A DNA stretch of 64,000 nucleotides from Acheta domesticus (GCA_031308135.1 JAHLJT010008756.1:75499397-75563396), one strand, 5' to 3'; numbered from the stretch's first letter, positions 13,020 to 26,583 are shown. The notes: generated from the letters alone by a model not told the origin. Numbers and translations: made by a program.

Positions 13020-14035
13020 GGATATTGTGCGCACAAAGGCTAGGTGCGTGCCACTGTGGGCGGCGCGTGGGCACCGGCAGAGCGCAGCCCACTCTCTGGC
13101 AGCGAGGCCGCGTACGCGCCCGCGTCAGCAGCGGCGCGGCAAGGCGTGGGCGGCGGCGGCGGCGGCGGCAGAGGCTGCGTGGTGGCGCCGCACTCGCCGC
13201 GCGGCGCGCGGGCGTCGACCTTTGAGGAACGCGGCGCGTCAGCATTGGCCCGCGCGCCGCGCCAGACCAGCCGACGCGTCGTCTTCGTGGCGGGCCCGAG
13301 GAGGCCGCGGCGGCAGACACGTCACCGCTGCGTTCCCGTGCTTTCTCCGATGCGACGCCGAAACCGCTGCCTCCGACGTGGTCTCTGTGGGACTATACAT
13401 GATGCCCTCACCTTCGCTCCCGCCGCCGCCCTTGCCACCGCTTTCGCCGCAGTCTTCGCCTCCGCCCTCACCGCTGCCCTCGCCTCCGCCCTCGCCTCCG
13501 CCCTCGCCTCCGCCTCCACCTTCGCTTCCACCTTCGCCTCCACTTCCACCTCCACCTTCGCCTCCGCCTCCACTTCCACCTCCACTTCCCCCCTCTCCCC
13601 CTCACCTTCTCCCTCGCCTCCGCCATCTTGCGCCGTCCCCACTCTCGGCCCGCTCGTATCTCTTCCGTATCCGCCTCGCCCCCGCCACGTTTCCTCACGA
13701 CTCCACCGCCTCCACCACAACAGCGGCGCTCCCCACCTCCTCCACCGCCGTCACCGCAGCCTCCTCCGTCACGCGCCGGGAGGCGGGCGCGGCGCATCCG
13801 ACGCGGCACGCGCGCTCGCTGGCCTTCTGCCGGAACGAGGGGACGCAACGCGGCCGCCCGTGCGCTGCCGCTCCGCGGGCCTCAAAGCTCTCGCAGCGGG
13901 CGCTCTCGGCCGCTGGGGCTCGCCGCTCGGGCCCCACATGCTGCCTCTTCGGCGACCCGTGGCGTAGCGGGCAGCCCACGAATTTCCGCCTGTGGGTTCT
14001 GGGCTGCAAATTCACGTCCAGCATCATGGAATTCC
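13020..14035. other. GC-rich island of unknown role
   Basis: There is an abrupt change from AT-rich DNA (an A/T run ending near 13017) to very GC- and CpG-rich sequence, and a return to AT-rich DNA near 14040. Almost every frame is open on both strands. The longest, 13027-14136 (+), gives an Arg/Pro/Ser low-complexity product. I see no conserved domain. It may be a CpG-rich promoter or first exon of a gene outside the visible structure, or an integrated repeat. It is not called as a CDS. Confidence 0.5.
13459..13600. repeat. CCTCCG-type hexanucleotide tandem repeat
   Basis: Tandem CCTCCGCCCTCG, CCTTCG and CCTCCA units lie inside the GC-rich island. In the forward strand they read as Pro/Ser-rich or Ala/Ser-rich frames depending on the phase. 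Confidence 0.85.
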
Positions 14036-16465
14036 TGGAGTTTGCGGTAGATTTAGTCAAGTTCTCCCGTTTCCCGTACCACGAGACATTTTTTACTTCT
14101 CCATCGTTGTTGAGAACATATCAATTATATCTTTAGACCCTGGAAGATTAAATGCATTCTTATTAATGTTACGATTTGATAACTTTTAAACATAAGATCA
14201 TTATTGTGGTTTTGAAGATTTCCATTTTCCCTTTTATGACTATTTAAGCTTCTGATGCTTATCTTTTTGTATTTTTTCTTATTTGACATTTTTCTTCCTT
14301 TTCCGTGCTTATTTTCCTATTTTCTCGAGGCACCGATCTCGATCAACTTGAAAACCTTCCAATAAGCCTGCACAACACGAGAGTATTGTCTCGTTTTGTC
14401 TTTCATTGCAAGCGCAAATGCAATACCGGATGTCTTAGGCGTGCACAGCTTAAACCAAGAGAGAGACAAATTTCTGAGCTCATCACAGCCTCCATTTCTA
14501 TTAAACTCTTTTTTTAATTTATCTGTGACAAATTGTACTAATACATAAAAAATACAAGGAAGAATACACTTGTCAATTTAATTATATAATTACTAAATAC
14601 AATTTGATTTTATGTCGAACGATTTACAGTGTTGCCAGATGGTTTGGAAAGCTCCTTTCCTAAATGTCGAATATCCATTCCCCGAAGTATCAGTTTAAAG
14701 AGGGAGAAAATCAAGAATTGATAACATTTACGGATTCAAAGTGTTTATTTACGTAGGGCTATTTTTAGTGGGGTCACGACCCCTCCTCCCAATTTGTGCG
14801 CATGCTTATGCAAGATAAAATGTTGAATTCGGGCTCCACGGGCAGGAAATGATGGAAATTGCTTCAAGAAAGCGAGATTATACCAGTGAAGCTTCTTGAT
14901 TTTCTGTCACTGATATTAACAGTCTTTCTTAGATTTCTGTCCGAAATAGACGATGCAGCTAGACAGCGTGGTGGCGATTACACAAGCTTGAAGAAAGAAT
15001 ACAATAGCAATGTTTTCTCTGATTTCAATGATTAAAAAGAGAATAATTCATTTCCCTAGTGCTTCTGTAGAGACAGAATCGTGAGCGAAAGAAATTCAGA
15101 ATCATCATGCCGAAATTCAATAAGCCTTTAAAAATAATTTTCAGAAGTGAAACTAAACATTTTTTTCCTGAAAGGAGTATTTAAAAAACCTGTGATTATG
15201 TTCTCTCAAGATTGCAAAGAAGGTAAAGTTTCCTTCCTTGTAAGTTCTGCTAGGAATATCAACGTTGAAGTAAAATTTTGAATTATTTTATGTATTATGC
15301 ATTTTTATAATAGACAATTTTTAATATTCATTCTTAAATTTTACTCAATTTTTGTAGCCCTATTCTAGCCAAAGTACATGTTTTTTCTCTTGCATATTTT
15401 AGTAAAAATAAATGCCTATTTGCTCACCCGTTCCAAGTGCAATAAATGCCGGGCTCTACAAATCATTACATCATCAATATCACTACAAGCATTCATGTCA
15501 TTAATCTTTTGGTTAGGTCACGCAGGCTAATCATTAGGATAATTAGAATCATTATAATACTGCCGATCTCTAAAACTTTAAGCCAGTGTTCTTGCTCAGA
15601 GGAATCGGTGTTGCCCGGGCAACTGGCGTTTCAACAAGGGGGCGTGCTGGTGCCGTGGGTGAATACCTTTAAAATTTAACCGCTATGCGGCCTTGCTCCA
15701 TGTCCTTGAAACCCTGACGCCTGAGCCAAGTCTGTTTTAAGATGCACAAAAGAATCGCAGTCACACAAGATTCAGAACACACACGTCGCTTTTGTGGCAC
15801 ACGAAACCCACTCATGAAAAATCAATATTGTTAGTAGGTATAAATAGCTTGCACTACGTGGTTGGAAGGAAACTACTTTTATTCACTACAATAATAACAT
15901 GATAGCTTTAAATATTTTCGAATGTCCTAGAGCGAAAGCATTTTCCACGCGGAAGATGCAAAACAGACAAATCCAGGCGTTTGCATTACATGAGATATTG
16001 CATTTTGCAATATTTCGTAAAGTCACAATACTTAAACCTTAAGATTTTAACCATCCGAAGGACCTAAATTACATCGAATTTTAAAGGAAATACAATTTAG
16101 TTTCTTCGGACTAATTATTTTCAACCAACCAACGTAGACTAGAAGTAATTAAATATTACTAAGGCAATGTATTTGAATAAGTATTGCACATTAATTGCTC
16201 GTATGACGTAAATCTTATATTTATTATTGTTATTATTATTATTGTTATTGATATTATGGTTATTGTTATTGTTGGTATTATTATCGTTTTTAAACTCCTA
16301 AAGATTAATAATGTTAAACCAAAAACTAGATGATCAGTTCAATGTCAACATTCGATATTCCTTTAACGTCAAAATGGTCAACATTCAATGTGGGGATCTT
16401 TTTTAAATTATACTCCATCCAGCGCATCATTTTTTGTTTCTCAATCTCACATCGCATGTGAAGAA
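14036..16465. other. Intergenic, no gene recognised
   Basis: AT-rich DNA. An ATT-rich microsatellite lies at about 16218-16290. A short GC-richer stretch near 15600-15720 shows no recognisable coding sequence. Confidence 0.5.
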
Positions 16466-16767
16466 TGTTGGCATGAAACGGTAGTATTGCCTTAGCCGTG
16501 ACCTCGGCTGCGGCTTGCTCGCCTTGCTTGCGTATCAGCTCGGCGGGCCGCTGGCAGTAGCAGCAGCTGCAGCTCCCGATTTAGACTCCTCGCGTAGAGG
16601 AAAAACATTCCCCGCGTCCTGCCTTCGGCTCTCTTCCGTATCGCTAGCTGCTCCAATCACAGCTTCCGCCGCAGCAGTCGCTGCTGCGTTCTACGCCATG
16701 AACACTAGAGTCAGTTCGTTCTGATACTTTGTTCAATAAACGACCACTTTCAGACTTTTGGCAGCGG
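16466..16767 (+). mobile_element. Possible LTR plus primer-binding site remnant
   Basis: A block starting TGTTGGCATG and ending ACTTTCA has the TG...CA ends of an LTR. It is GC-rich inside and carries a polyadenylation signal (TTCAATAAACG at about 16732) close to its 3' end. TTTTGGCAGCGG follows, which resembles a tRNA primer-binding site because these commonly begin TGG. No second LTR, gag or pol is seen, so this is at most a truncated remnant. Confidence 0.3.
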
Positions 16768-19167
16768 CACGAACAACCTGCCGAAAGAACAACTGCGTAG
16801 ACTTCACAAAACATTGAAAGTTGTAATTGATATTCGAGTTTTTTTCCAAGGTATTCCTTTCTCTAAAATGTAATGGCAAAAATATGTGACTAAAATTATT
16901 TTACTACTAACAAGTGTTAAGAAAGTAATTTTATTTTTACGTCCAGAGAGCAGTTAAAAACATTATTTTGCATTTGAATGTAAAAATTAAGTATATCTAC
17001 TTATTAATTTCATGTCATTAAATGACTGCTGCCTTTGGTTTTGCTCTCCTCGACTGCCATTTGTCAGTCCCTATGGGACCTACCATGCTCGTCTGCGGTA
17101 ATTACCACTTGCCTAGGGACAATTACCAGTAAAGAGCTGCCTCCTGTTTCCTGAACATCACGCCCAGGTAGCCCTTAGACCCATTTCGGTATGTACCATT
17201 GCAAAAGTGGCAGCACGCTGGCTCATTCCAGTGCTTGTACCGTTTTTCTGGGTGCTGGCACCAGCCCTTCAGTCACACAACATACGGATTGCCCACATAC
17301 TTAATTGCCGTAAAGTGCACGGAATTATAGAAGGATTAGGTTGTATAGGAGATAAACAGGTATTGGAAATGCCTTCAATCAAAAAAGCAACTGAATATAC
17401 TGATATCTTACGTGGGATTGGAATCCGGACATCTATATCAATAATATATTGAACAAAAACCATTCATGCTTTTAAACAACGGTGTTTTAAAGTTGATTTA
17501 GTAAATCCTAACGTTAAATTTGAGCGTAAACAAATTTTTATTCGACAGTGGTATAGTTTATTAATCAATAAGATTTGAATGAAATCAAAGTTTTAAAAAA
17601 CGCCTCACCACGTGCGAAATACGACAAAAGACGTAGGAAATACCAGGGTGTTCGGGGTCATCTCTGGCGAGAGCACTCGACGAAGATGGTACCGACAGTG
17701 TTCGTTTGGATCGAACACACAAACTGACATTCATACAATTATTATTTCATATTTTAACTTTTACAAAATTTTTATTACGGGAATTGTTCGTTCACTCGTT
17801 TTAATCGATGCTAAAAAACATCGGCTTTATTATATCGATGTTTAAAACAAGAATAAAAGCATACGTGTTTTGAAAATATCGAAATCCATGTCGCATCCCT
17901 ATTAGGGCTTCACCTTTTCGTCGCCGTGGCCACAAGGAGGAGGTTGCGTGGAAACCTCAACGCTCCTGCAGCTTTACCCCCAGGAAAGATACTGGTACTC
18001 ATTACTGAAAATATTATTTACACTCATAAGTTTACAAAACTACGAAATTAGTGTGCTCTTGCTGAGATTCAACGTTCGATGTACGATTAACATTCCTTGT
18101 ACAACTTAACCTCCTTGAAAAATGGCTCATAAAATTATTTAAAAATTATTTGTACTTTACGGAAATTAGAATAAGTGGACCATTGATTAGTAAATTGCAA
18201 CAGGCGAACACAATAATACAAATTGAAAACAATATTGAACAAAATAAATACAAAGAATATTTTACCTAACAAAACAATACGCTGAAATGTCGCCAAAAAA
18301 CTTCTGCGAACTTCAAAATTTCGGAATCTAAATCTTTAGCTGATTTTAAGAAAAGTCCATTGAGCATTTCTGAAAATGCGTAATTTTGAGTAAATGTTCA
18401 CAGGAAAACTTCTGAAAATTAGAAACACTTCATAATAATATGAGATAAATTGAAGCATTTATTCTCACAAATCAAGTAAACATATGCAAATATTAACGAA
18501 GGATAATAACAAAAAATTACACATTTTTGAACACTCTTTAAGTGTTAACCAAAATAGCGCATATGCCCTGTGATTTAATGCACTGCGCTATATAATACTT
18601 ACAAAAACATTTACTGGAAAAATTTGAAACAGTTTTCAAGAAAATATTGATTACGTTTTTATTTGCCAGGATTTCATTTAAAGTTACGCGAAAACAACTA
18701 ATATATTGAATCTAGGGGGCTCCAACAGTGCCTACGTTCTCGCATTATTGGAAATAGTAACATTGAAATATTAATATTGCAATATACAATTGTTTATAGT
18801 ATGACAAATTGTAATTTCTGCCATACCAAAAACTCAGTTATAAATTGAAAAAGTACAATTCAACAAATTCAAACGATGCGTGTGTGGTGCTTATCCAGGG
18901 GCGCCCAGAAGGAGGGCAGGTAGCTGGGGCAACTTGCCTCAGGCCCCGACTTAATTGGGATACCGCTTTTTTTTACTCGCAACTTGCAAATTAAATTAAT
19001 TAACAAAAAATTAAATTATTTGCAGCACATTATTCTGAAATGGTAGAATATTCACACAAGCTTGCCTTGATTATATGGAAGTGAGCTAATAAATTTTGAA
19101 TACCATAATCAGCGATCAAAACTTTAAATAAAAGAACTGTACTTGTTAATTATTTACTTTCTTAAGA

Positions 19168-19201
<34 letters not shown>

Positions 19202-20678
19202 CGAACATGACCGACGATGCATCAGAATATAATTTGAAGCCGCCGTCTTACCATTTTGCGAACTGATAGCGCATCAAACGAAGCGTCAGAAATTCGATTT
19301 TAACATTTTCATTTTTTCCAATTTCCGAAAATACAGAGAGTGCGCTGAAAATGGGGCCACTACCACCTTCTTTACTGTTTCTTGCTACATACGTGAAAAA
19401 ATTAAAGAAAATTTCGAGCTGTTTCTGAGAAAATAATTGTTTAAAATTTTTAAATTGCCTAAATTTTGTGCAAAAAATACTCATATTTTCGAAAAATTGA
19501 ACATGATTTTTACTGGTTTTTATTCTCAATAGGATTTTTCCTGGAACACAAAAAAATTTTGATCCATATCTCTAATCAATGCCATCTCAATTTTTTCCCT
19601 AAGTAGTTGAAAGTCCCTGAAAATCGCATCACTGATAATACTGCTCAACACGTCCAATGCGCAATTATTTTTCACAATCATCTTGCGTAATTGTAAACGC
19701 ACAAACAACTTGCGTAATGTATTTCAGAGAAATACTTGAGGTGATCAAAAAAAGGAGATGTTACTGTACATAATGGTCCTTGAAAACATGAACATTTTGA
19801 TATAATAAAAATTGAAACAAGGAAGAGAAATTGAAAAGAATATTTTGTAGAGTCCGATTAGATTTAAACAGATTAAAAAATTCCAATCAATTATAAGATT
19901 TAACAATGTAAACGCTCTAAGAAATTCAAGTAGAATGTGTCAAAATTATCATTCAAATCAGTCAGCAAACCTTTCCTTGGAAAGAAAAATTCAATAGAAA
20001 GATAAAAATGTTCGATTCGTGTCTTGAAAGTTACAAAATTGTTTCATTCCTTAAAATGAACAATTCTGCATTTGCCTCTTGAAAGTGCATATGCATCTGA
20101 TGAAATATATCTCAAACCTTCACAAAGTATGTATCGCGGGGTCAAATTTCCAGAAGTGAATTCGATATTTTTTTCAAAAGCATATTTAAATTTACGCACG
20201 TTCTGTTTAATGATATTTACCTATTAAGCTAGCTACCTATATACATATTATAATATTTTTTACCTATAAAGCTATTTATATTTATATCCACTTCCCCTAT
20301 TAAACCATCAGAATTGCCACATTCTAATTCCAAATTCTGGTCAATAAGAATTGACCCCTATATGGACGAATAAAAGTCAATGATCAAGTTACTCCAGGGG
20401 TTGTTTATGTATTAACCAGCCATTAATCTACTGTTAATAAAATTAATTGTATTAATCTGTTTGGAAACAAAACATAATGACATTAGTATTATATTCGTAT
20501 TTATTTCTTCGCATATTCATTGCAACATGTTGACATCCTCGAACATCCTGTGTTTGGTATCGTCTGAGTATCCTGTGAGGTCACCGAAATGATTAGAATC
20601 TTCCACAAACACTCAACACAGGTGAAAGAATTCCTGAAATCTTTGGTATCATGAATGTCGTAACATACCTCATTCTGT
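16768..20678. other. Intergenic with family A-like fragments
   Basis: No host gene is seen. About 18300-18700 shows family A modules ('gagcatttctgaaaatgcg', 'aatattaacga', 'cacaaatc'). A (TA)n run lies at 19171-19199. A GC-richer fragment at about 18895-18960 (CAACTTGCCTCAGGCCCCGAC) looks like the end of another dispersed repeat but cannot be classified. Confidence 0.45.
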
Positions 20679-20776
20679 TTATCTGTCATGGCCTCAATGT
20701 GACAATTGCACGTATTAGATTGCTTAAGCAAAGGACAATATATAAAAGGAAGAGAGGCTGCCTCCAAAGATTCAGT
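20679..20776 (+). promoter_or_regulatory. P6 core promoter: GATA motif, TATA box, initiator
   Basis: A TTATCT (reverse AGATAA) lies at 20679-20684, TATAAAA at 20741-20747, and an arthropod initiator-like TTCAGT at 20771-20776, 30 bp after the TATA box. The ATG follows at 20801. The same order recurs in front of the other four chitin-binding genes here. Confidence 0.65.
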
Positions 20777-20800
20777 GTACTTTTGGATCAGATATCCAGG

Positions 20801-23727
20801 ATGACCCTCTTACTGAAAGGTGAGTACATCGACTATTCCAGAACTCCCATTTTTACTACAATAATATTTATAATTAAATTAATGCAATAACTGTTTTTAT
20901 TGGAAAATTGTGTTGAAGGTTATCAGAATTAGAAAACAACTACATCTTTTCTCACCAATTTTAGGAAAGCCTTTGATTCATTATAGCAAAGACTTTTAAC
21001 TTGATTTACAACTTGAATTATAATATGTTCAAAATTCTTTACCATTATTTTACATTAGTACAAGTCGGTTCTTGTGATTAGGCAATATTCAATTTTATTT
21101 GTTCTGCTCCTGACTTAGTCCTTTATCAGGGCTATACATAAAAAACCAAGCAGGTTATTAACGCTTCAAAATAGCCATTGTCGAATTTTGTGAGAGCAGT
21201 TAAGTGAATATTTGCGTCGCCGCGTGTAGACCCAATTCAATGCCCGAAGACTCCCTTTCGCAGACTGTAACAATTACATTGTCAGTAAACGCAAGCGTTA
21301 GAATATTGTTACAAGCCCTAAATACGTCACGAACAATTTATATTAGCTTGGCATTTATTCACGTGTTTTTATTAGACTCAGATAATAAATGCATGAGCTT
21401 AGACTGGATTAGGCTCAAGGAGGGCTTATAATTATTCACTAAAGGTTAAGTGCCAAATTTTAAAAGGATACGAGTGCAAAAACTTTAGCAAATTTGGTAA
21501 AATCAAGGATTTTGAGACCGGCATCAATCTCGTCGTCCTAATCCAAGAGAAAGTTTATTAAAAAAATTCGGAGCCATTGTTAAAATTTTGAAAATGTTGA
21601 GGCTTCATATAAAATACCCTAAAAATCTTCATATCCGTTTCAAAGACAAAGGGTCTCCATTTTAATCGAGATCGGCATTTATATCAATCGGGGAATATTA
21701 ATTTTGTTTAAAATCGGCTGAACTTTAGGCGCGTGCAAACACATTTTGCCGGCAATCGATTTTTCAGTATCAAGGACCGACGAAACATGAATTCCGACTA
21801 CATAACGTGTTAGAGAAAGTAATTTACTATTTTCAGGAACAAGATTTATCCACTTTTTGCTCCCAGGGCCTGATAAATTTAGCTTTTTCTGTCAAAAATT
21901 CGCTGTCTTACGAAATAAGGGCGAGAAAATAAATACATAGTGATTATAATTACTATAATAAACTTCCCCGTGCATTACATGTTTAAGTTAATTTCGATAA
22001 CATGATTGTACCGTATGCCCTTTGTACAAGATCTTGGAAAATATCCTACATTTTTATACATTTTCAGAAACATGTTTTAAGTGTGTGCACAGCGAATATT
22101 GATTAGTGATTAGTGTTTTAGGATTTATAAATCTCTCAGTTTATTTGATTTGGAGAATAAATATCTACTGAACGACATGAAAACAATATTCTTGAGGCTT
22201 TGATTTTCCTTTTAGGGAAAATAGTAATTTTCTTTTTTGCTATAAGCACTCGACTTTATATTGCAATAAATTGCTGCTAAGATTGTTACATTTGCTGCTT
22301 TGGCAATAAATTGTTGCATTTGCTGCTGAGATGTTCCGTGCGAATAACCAACCCACTGCACAGGTTTGCTCGTGGCGCTGCTGGCCGTGGGAGGGCTGGC
22401 GGCGAGCGGCTGCCCCGCCGAAGACGACCCGGACCAGGACGTGCTGCTGCCCAACCCGCAGAACTGCTCCACGTACTTCCACTGCCAGGCGGGCCGGCCC
22501 ATCCTGCGGCCGTGTCCCCCCGGGCTGCACTTCAACGCGCAGACTCTGGTGTGCGACTTCCCCTCGCAGGCGGGCTGCGTGGGCTCAGCCGCAGCCGCAG
22601 CCGCATCCCCGCCGTCCGTCATCCCCCCGAAGGACAACACCTGCCCGCCGCCGGGCGAAGGCGATCTCGTCCTGATCCCCAACCCCAGCAACTGCTCGCA
22701 GTACTTGGCATGCGACAACGGCGAGCTCGTGCCTCGAGACTGTCCGCCCGGGCTGCATTTCAACCCAGAGTCTCTGGTCTGCGAATTTCCTTGGGCCGCC
22801 GGGTGCCAGAAGATACAGATTCGCCTCCGGATGCCGCAGAAACCCAAGCTGGTTCGTCCGCTGCCTAAAGCGCAGGATTGTCCTCCACCCGGCGATGGGG
22901 AGCTGGTGTTGTTTCCCAACCCGGCGAACTGTTCCCAGTACTTGGCTTGTGACAATGGACAGCTGGTGCCACGCGACTGTCCGCCCGGCCTGCACTTCAA
23001 CGCCACCTCGCTGGTTTGCGAGTTTCCGTGGGATGCCGGCTGTGAAGCCGTACAGATAGAAATCGAGGTACCGAAGCGCTCCCCAGCGACACATCTGCCC
23101 TCAAAGGCTCCTTCTTGCCCGCCCCCAGGCGATGGGGACCTGATTCTCCTGCCCAACCCACAGAACTGCTCACAGTTCTTCGCCTGCGACAACGGGATTC
23201 AGGTACCGCGGGAATGTCCTCCTGGGCTGCATTTCAACCCAGAATCGCTAGTCTGCGAGTTCCCATGGGCAGCTGGATGCCAGGCAATTCGTGCACGTTG
23301 GGAAATTGTGCCGAAACCACAGTTGAAGAAACAATCACCGGTTTGCCCACCACCTGGAAACGGAGATCTGATTTTGTTCCCCAACCCACAGAACTGTTCC
23401 CAGTACTTGGCCTGCGACAACGGTGAATTGGTAGAAAGAGACTGCCCTCCGGGATTGCATTTCAACGCCACCTCGCTTGTCTGCGAATTTCCTTGGACTG
23501 CTGGCTGCCAAGAGATGTGGCAGATCACGAGAGATCCTGTGTGCCGGCCTCCCGGGGAAGGAGATCTTCAAATTTTTGCTGACCCTTCCGACTGCACCAA
23601 GTACAGAATCTGCGACAATGGCATCATTGTGACGAGGGAGTGCCCCATCGGACTTGAATTCAATGCGAGCAAACGTGTCTGTGACTTCCCTGAATCCGCA
23701 GGTTGCCGAAGCCGACGACCGCTTTGA
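20801..23727 (+). CDS. Secreted protein with six chitin-binding peritrophin-A domains (P6)
   Basis: The gene is spliced. Exon 1 is 20801-20819 (19 nt, ATGACCCTCTTACTGAAAG, then GTGAGT) and exon 2 is 22364-23727 (acceptor CCCACTGCACAG). The phase-1 junction restores one frame of 460 residues. Residues 1-22 are a signal peptide (MTLLLKG, then a Leu/Ala/Val core). Six ChtBD2 domains follow with their cysteines at about 23-78, 100-154, 179-233, 258-312, 334-388 and 400-454. Typical spacing is C-x16-C-x5-C-x9-C-x12-C-x7-C, with aromatic/GLHFN motifs that fit chitin binding. Linkers of 11-24 residues are Pro/Lys-rich, and NCS/NAT sequons are common. The family binds chitin in the peritrophic matrix or cuticle. 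The exon 2 frame has no ATG near its head, so a model without exon 1 would lose the signal peptide. Domains 2-5 are very alike, from internal duplication. GC content falls from the 5' to the 3' end of exon 2. Tissue and exact role are inferred. Confidence 0.92.
21540..21930 (+). repeat. Family A 3' fragment in intron 1 of P6
   Basis: It shares 'cggagccattgttaaaattttgaaaatgttgaggcttcatataaaatacc', 'gggaatattaattttg', CGATTTTTCAGTATCAAGGACC and 'aattcgctgt' blocks with the other family A copies. Confidence 0.5.
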
Positions 23728-23813
23728 TTTTCTCAGTTTGCGAATCATCTTTCAGCAAAAAATTAGGACTTTTTCCACAGTCCTTATTGAATATCATTAA
23801 AAGAATTGTACGG

Positions 23814-23819
23814 AATAAA
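23814..23819 (+). terminator. Likely polyadenylation signal of P6
   Basis: A canonical AATAAA lies 87 bp after the stop codon of the six-domain gene. Confidence 0.6.
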
Positions 23820-26583
23820 GTAACCAGTATGAATACGCGAGAAAGAAGCACTGTAGGGAACGTTCTTCTCAGAAACAAGGAGGAGAAATGAATTCAGGTG
23901 CATTTTCAGAAAAGAAACTTATTGTAAAATTATTCAAACATGTTCATTCATTAACAACATTTAGCTCTTTACATTATTATTTATTACGTTTACTTATTTG
24001 AGTTATAATTATTTTAGTTCTTTGAAGTTGAAAAATATTAAATATATTTTTATTTAAATGATTTTCTTATTTTTCCCAAACTTATTCTCATTTTGTTTCA
24101 GCATAATATAGCCATATTTTTGTCCTACATTTCTAGCTACAGCTATAATTCTATCACCAGCTAAGAAATGAGGTGCTCAGGATAATAACGGCAGATACCA
24201 ATCGACCTCGCATTTTCATTTACAAGTATGAGGGTAATATTCTGCCTTATACCTATGATATGCTGAAATATCAAATGAATTGAGATATGACACCACCCTC
24301 TAATTTCACCTTAAATTTTTCCGGAGTGAAAGTGAAAGAAAACAGAAAACGTTTTTCTCGAAACGAACTTCGGTTGGGATCAGCCGTTATTATTCTGAGT
24401 GTCTCAAATGTCTGCAAAAAAATCGCAATCACATTATTTTTACCATAATAATATATAATTTTCCTCGACAATTTTGTAGTGATTTGTCATTACTTTACCA
24501 CAAAACAGTTTTATCTACAGGACCTAAGTCACGTCCGCCCTCATTTGCAACTATAAAAGTGTAATTATTTGCCAACAATTATGATAAATATTTTCTCGTA
24601 GATATACAAAACCATAAATTTGTATGTTTCTTCGTGTGTTACACGTAATACCCTAGTACACGAGAAGTGAAGACCCCATAACCCCGCAACGAATTCTGCA
24701 ATACATTTTGCACACAAAAGTCGATGACGACTATCGATCATGTTCCTGTAAGCACAGAGCAAACAAAATTTCAGTATAAAGCATTTCGATAGTATTATTT
24801 TATTTCTGTTATCATTATAAAGGTCAGGAAACTATGACAACGAAATCACCTTCTTCCACTGTATCTCGAATGCACTGGTTTTGGTTAGCATCATTCAAAA
24901 CGTCAACACCAAGATACGTGTGGGTTCCCTATCCGCCTTACTGACGTGGGCCGGTCCCGTTTCGACCAATCGCGCCGCCGCGGGGCCTCTCCAGGTGAAC
25001 TGTGTTCTCGAGAGGCAGCAATTACCTGGAACCAAATCGGGAGCAGATACGGCAAGCTACATGCTCGACGGCGATAAGCCACCTCAACAGCCTCACGAAG
25101 CAAACACTCGAGTCGAGCGACACGCCGCAAGGGCACGTGTGCGAAGCGAAAGTCACAGAAGCCACTACTGGCACGGCTATGTGATGCCGTGTCGCCTTGA
25201 GCTGATTTTTTTTAAATGTATTTATTTATTTATCCTTTCTCCACATTACTGCCATTCAAGATTTTGAACTCTATCTACAGGATATACAATATTAAATATA
25301 TATTGTGTACGTTATAACATTGTAACCATTCAATACACAAATGATAACAATATTAAGAGGTTACTGAGTGTACGAACCTCTTGGCTACATACATTTTAAT
25401 ACCTGAATTTACTTATTAAAATATTTGATACATTTATTATAATAATTCAGATGACGGTATTAATGGAGTATGCAGCCTATCTATGGAGTGTCTGGATTTT
25501 ATTCTATGAAAAGGATTATCTGTCAGGTAGAACTGAATTTTTGTGAAGCATGGCAAAAATGTAATGTGGAGTATTATTTTGTTGATAATTTTGTTACCCA
25601 TCAGAGACGTTCGGTTCAAAGCTGATTTTAAATTTGATTATTTCTGATAATCCAAGAGATATTAAGAATACATCAAAAAAGTTATTTGATATTATTTCTA
25701 TCTCATGAAAGTTAGTTTTAGCAGGACCTCCTCAGATCATGTTTTGAGCCGATCACATCTGGTTTCGCGTTTGTTTGTTTGTTGTTGTTTAGGTCTTTTT
25801 TTTGTTTTTTGTGTTTTTTTATTTTACTCATAAATTGTTGCGAATCGAATTGCATTATTACAGGAAATGTAGGTTGTCGTAATTACAAGTTGAGTACTTT
25901 CTTTACCTTAAATATGAAAATAAATAAAGACGTATGTCACTATTAATATTTTACACGAAATGAACGAACAGTCGTTCTTGTCTGCTCAGAAACATTGCCA
26001 ATTCCTAAAATCATGTTCCTTGTGGGTACATTATATTCGTTCGTAGAAATAAATCAAGAATCTATAGTAAATTAATGGAAATATTCATTCAATATCGTAC
26101 TGACTATAAATCCAAATTTTAAAAAACGTTTCTGTTGGTCTTTGATTTCCACTAACATTTAGAATACAATACCCAATTTATTTTTAATCTTTGAAGAAAT
26201 GTGTCACATTGTCGAAAGATAAGTAATATTGTATTTTCATGTAAAAATTGTCATTTAATTCTATATACTATATTTGTATGGCACATAACCTCAGGTAAAA
26301 ACACAATTTACTTACTCTGGATATATCTGGTTAAGAAACTACAACAACACGCAATAAGAATGATATTGAACAATTATTTCCCGAACTTAAAATCTCTAAA
26401 ATCGGCAAATTACAAATTGGCAAGAAACTGCGAACGTTAGAAACAGATATGGATATTCAACAACCACCGCATTCCTCGCATCTTTTGAAAAAGAAATAGA
26501 AGAGCAGAACGTTATTTCCTAGTTAAGTATAAATTTAATAATTGTTATGTTGAACTTTACCTCGTATTATAAATATATATGGA
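23820..26583. other. Intergenic with a possible LINE scrap
   Basis: Mostly AT-rich. At about 26250-26400 (+) a frame reads ...VKKLQQHAIRMILNN..., which resembles the C-terminal part of non-LTR reverse transcriptases ('kLQ..aiRiI'). It is short and the call is weak. A GC-richer stretch at about 24930-25200 has an open frame without a recognisable domain. Confidence 0.35.

Noticed and set aside
13027..14136. 369-codon open frame in the GC island
   Set aside because: The frames overlapping it on both strands are equally open, and the product is low-complexity Arg/Pro/Ser sequence without a domain.
22212..23192. 326-codon reverse frame over the P6 gene
   Set aside because: It is a shadow of the repeated ChtBD2 exon on the other strand, and the forward frame has the cysteine pattern and splice structure.
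24881..25267. 128-codon open frame in a GC-richer stretch
   Set aside because: No domain, no signal peptide and no promoter; the end runs into A/T-rich simple sequence. It is probably repeat-derived.
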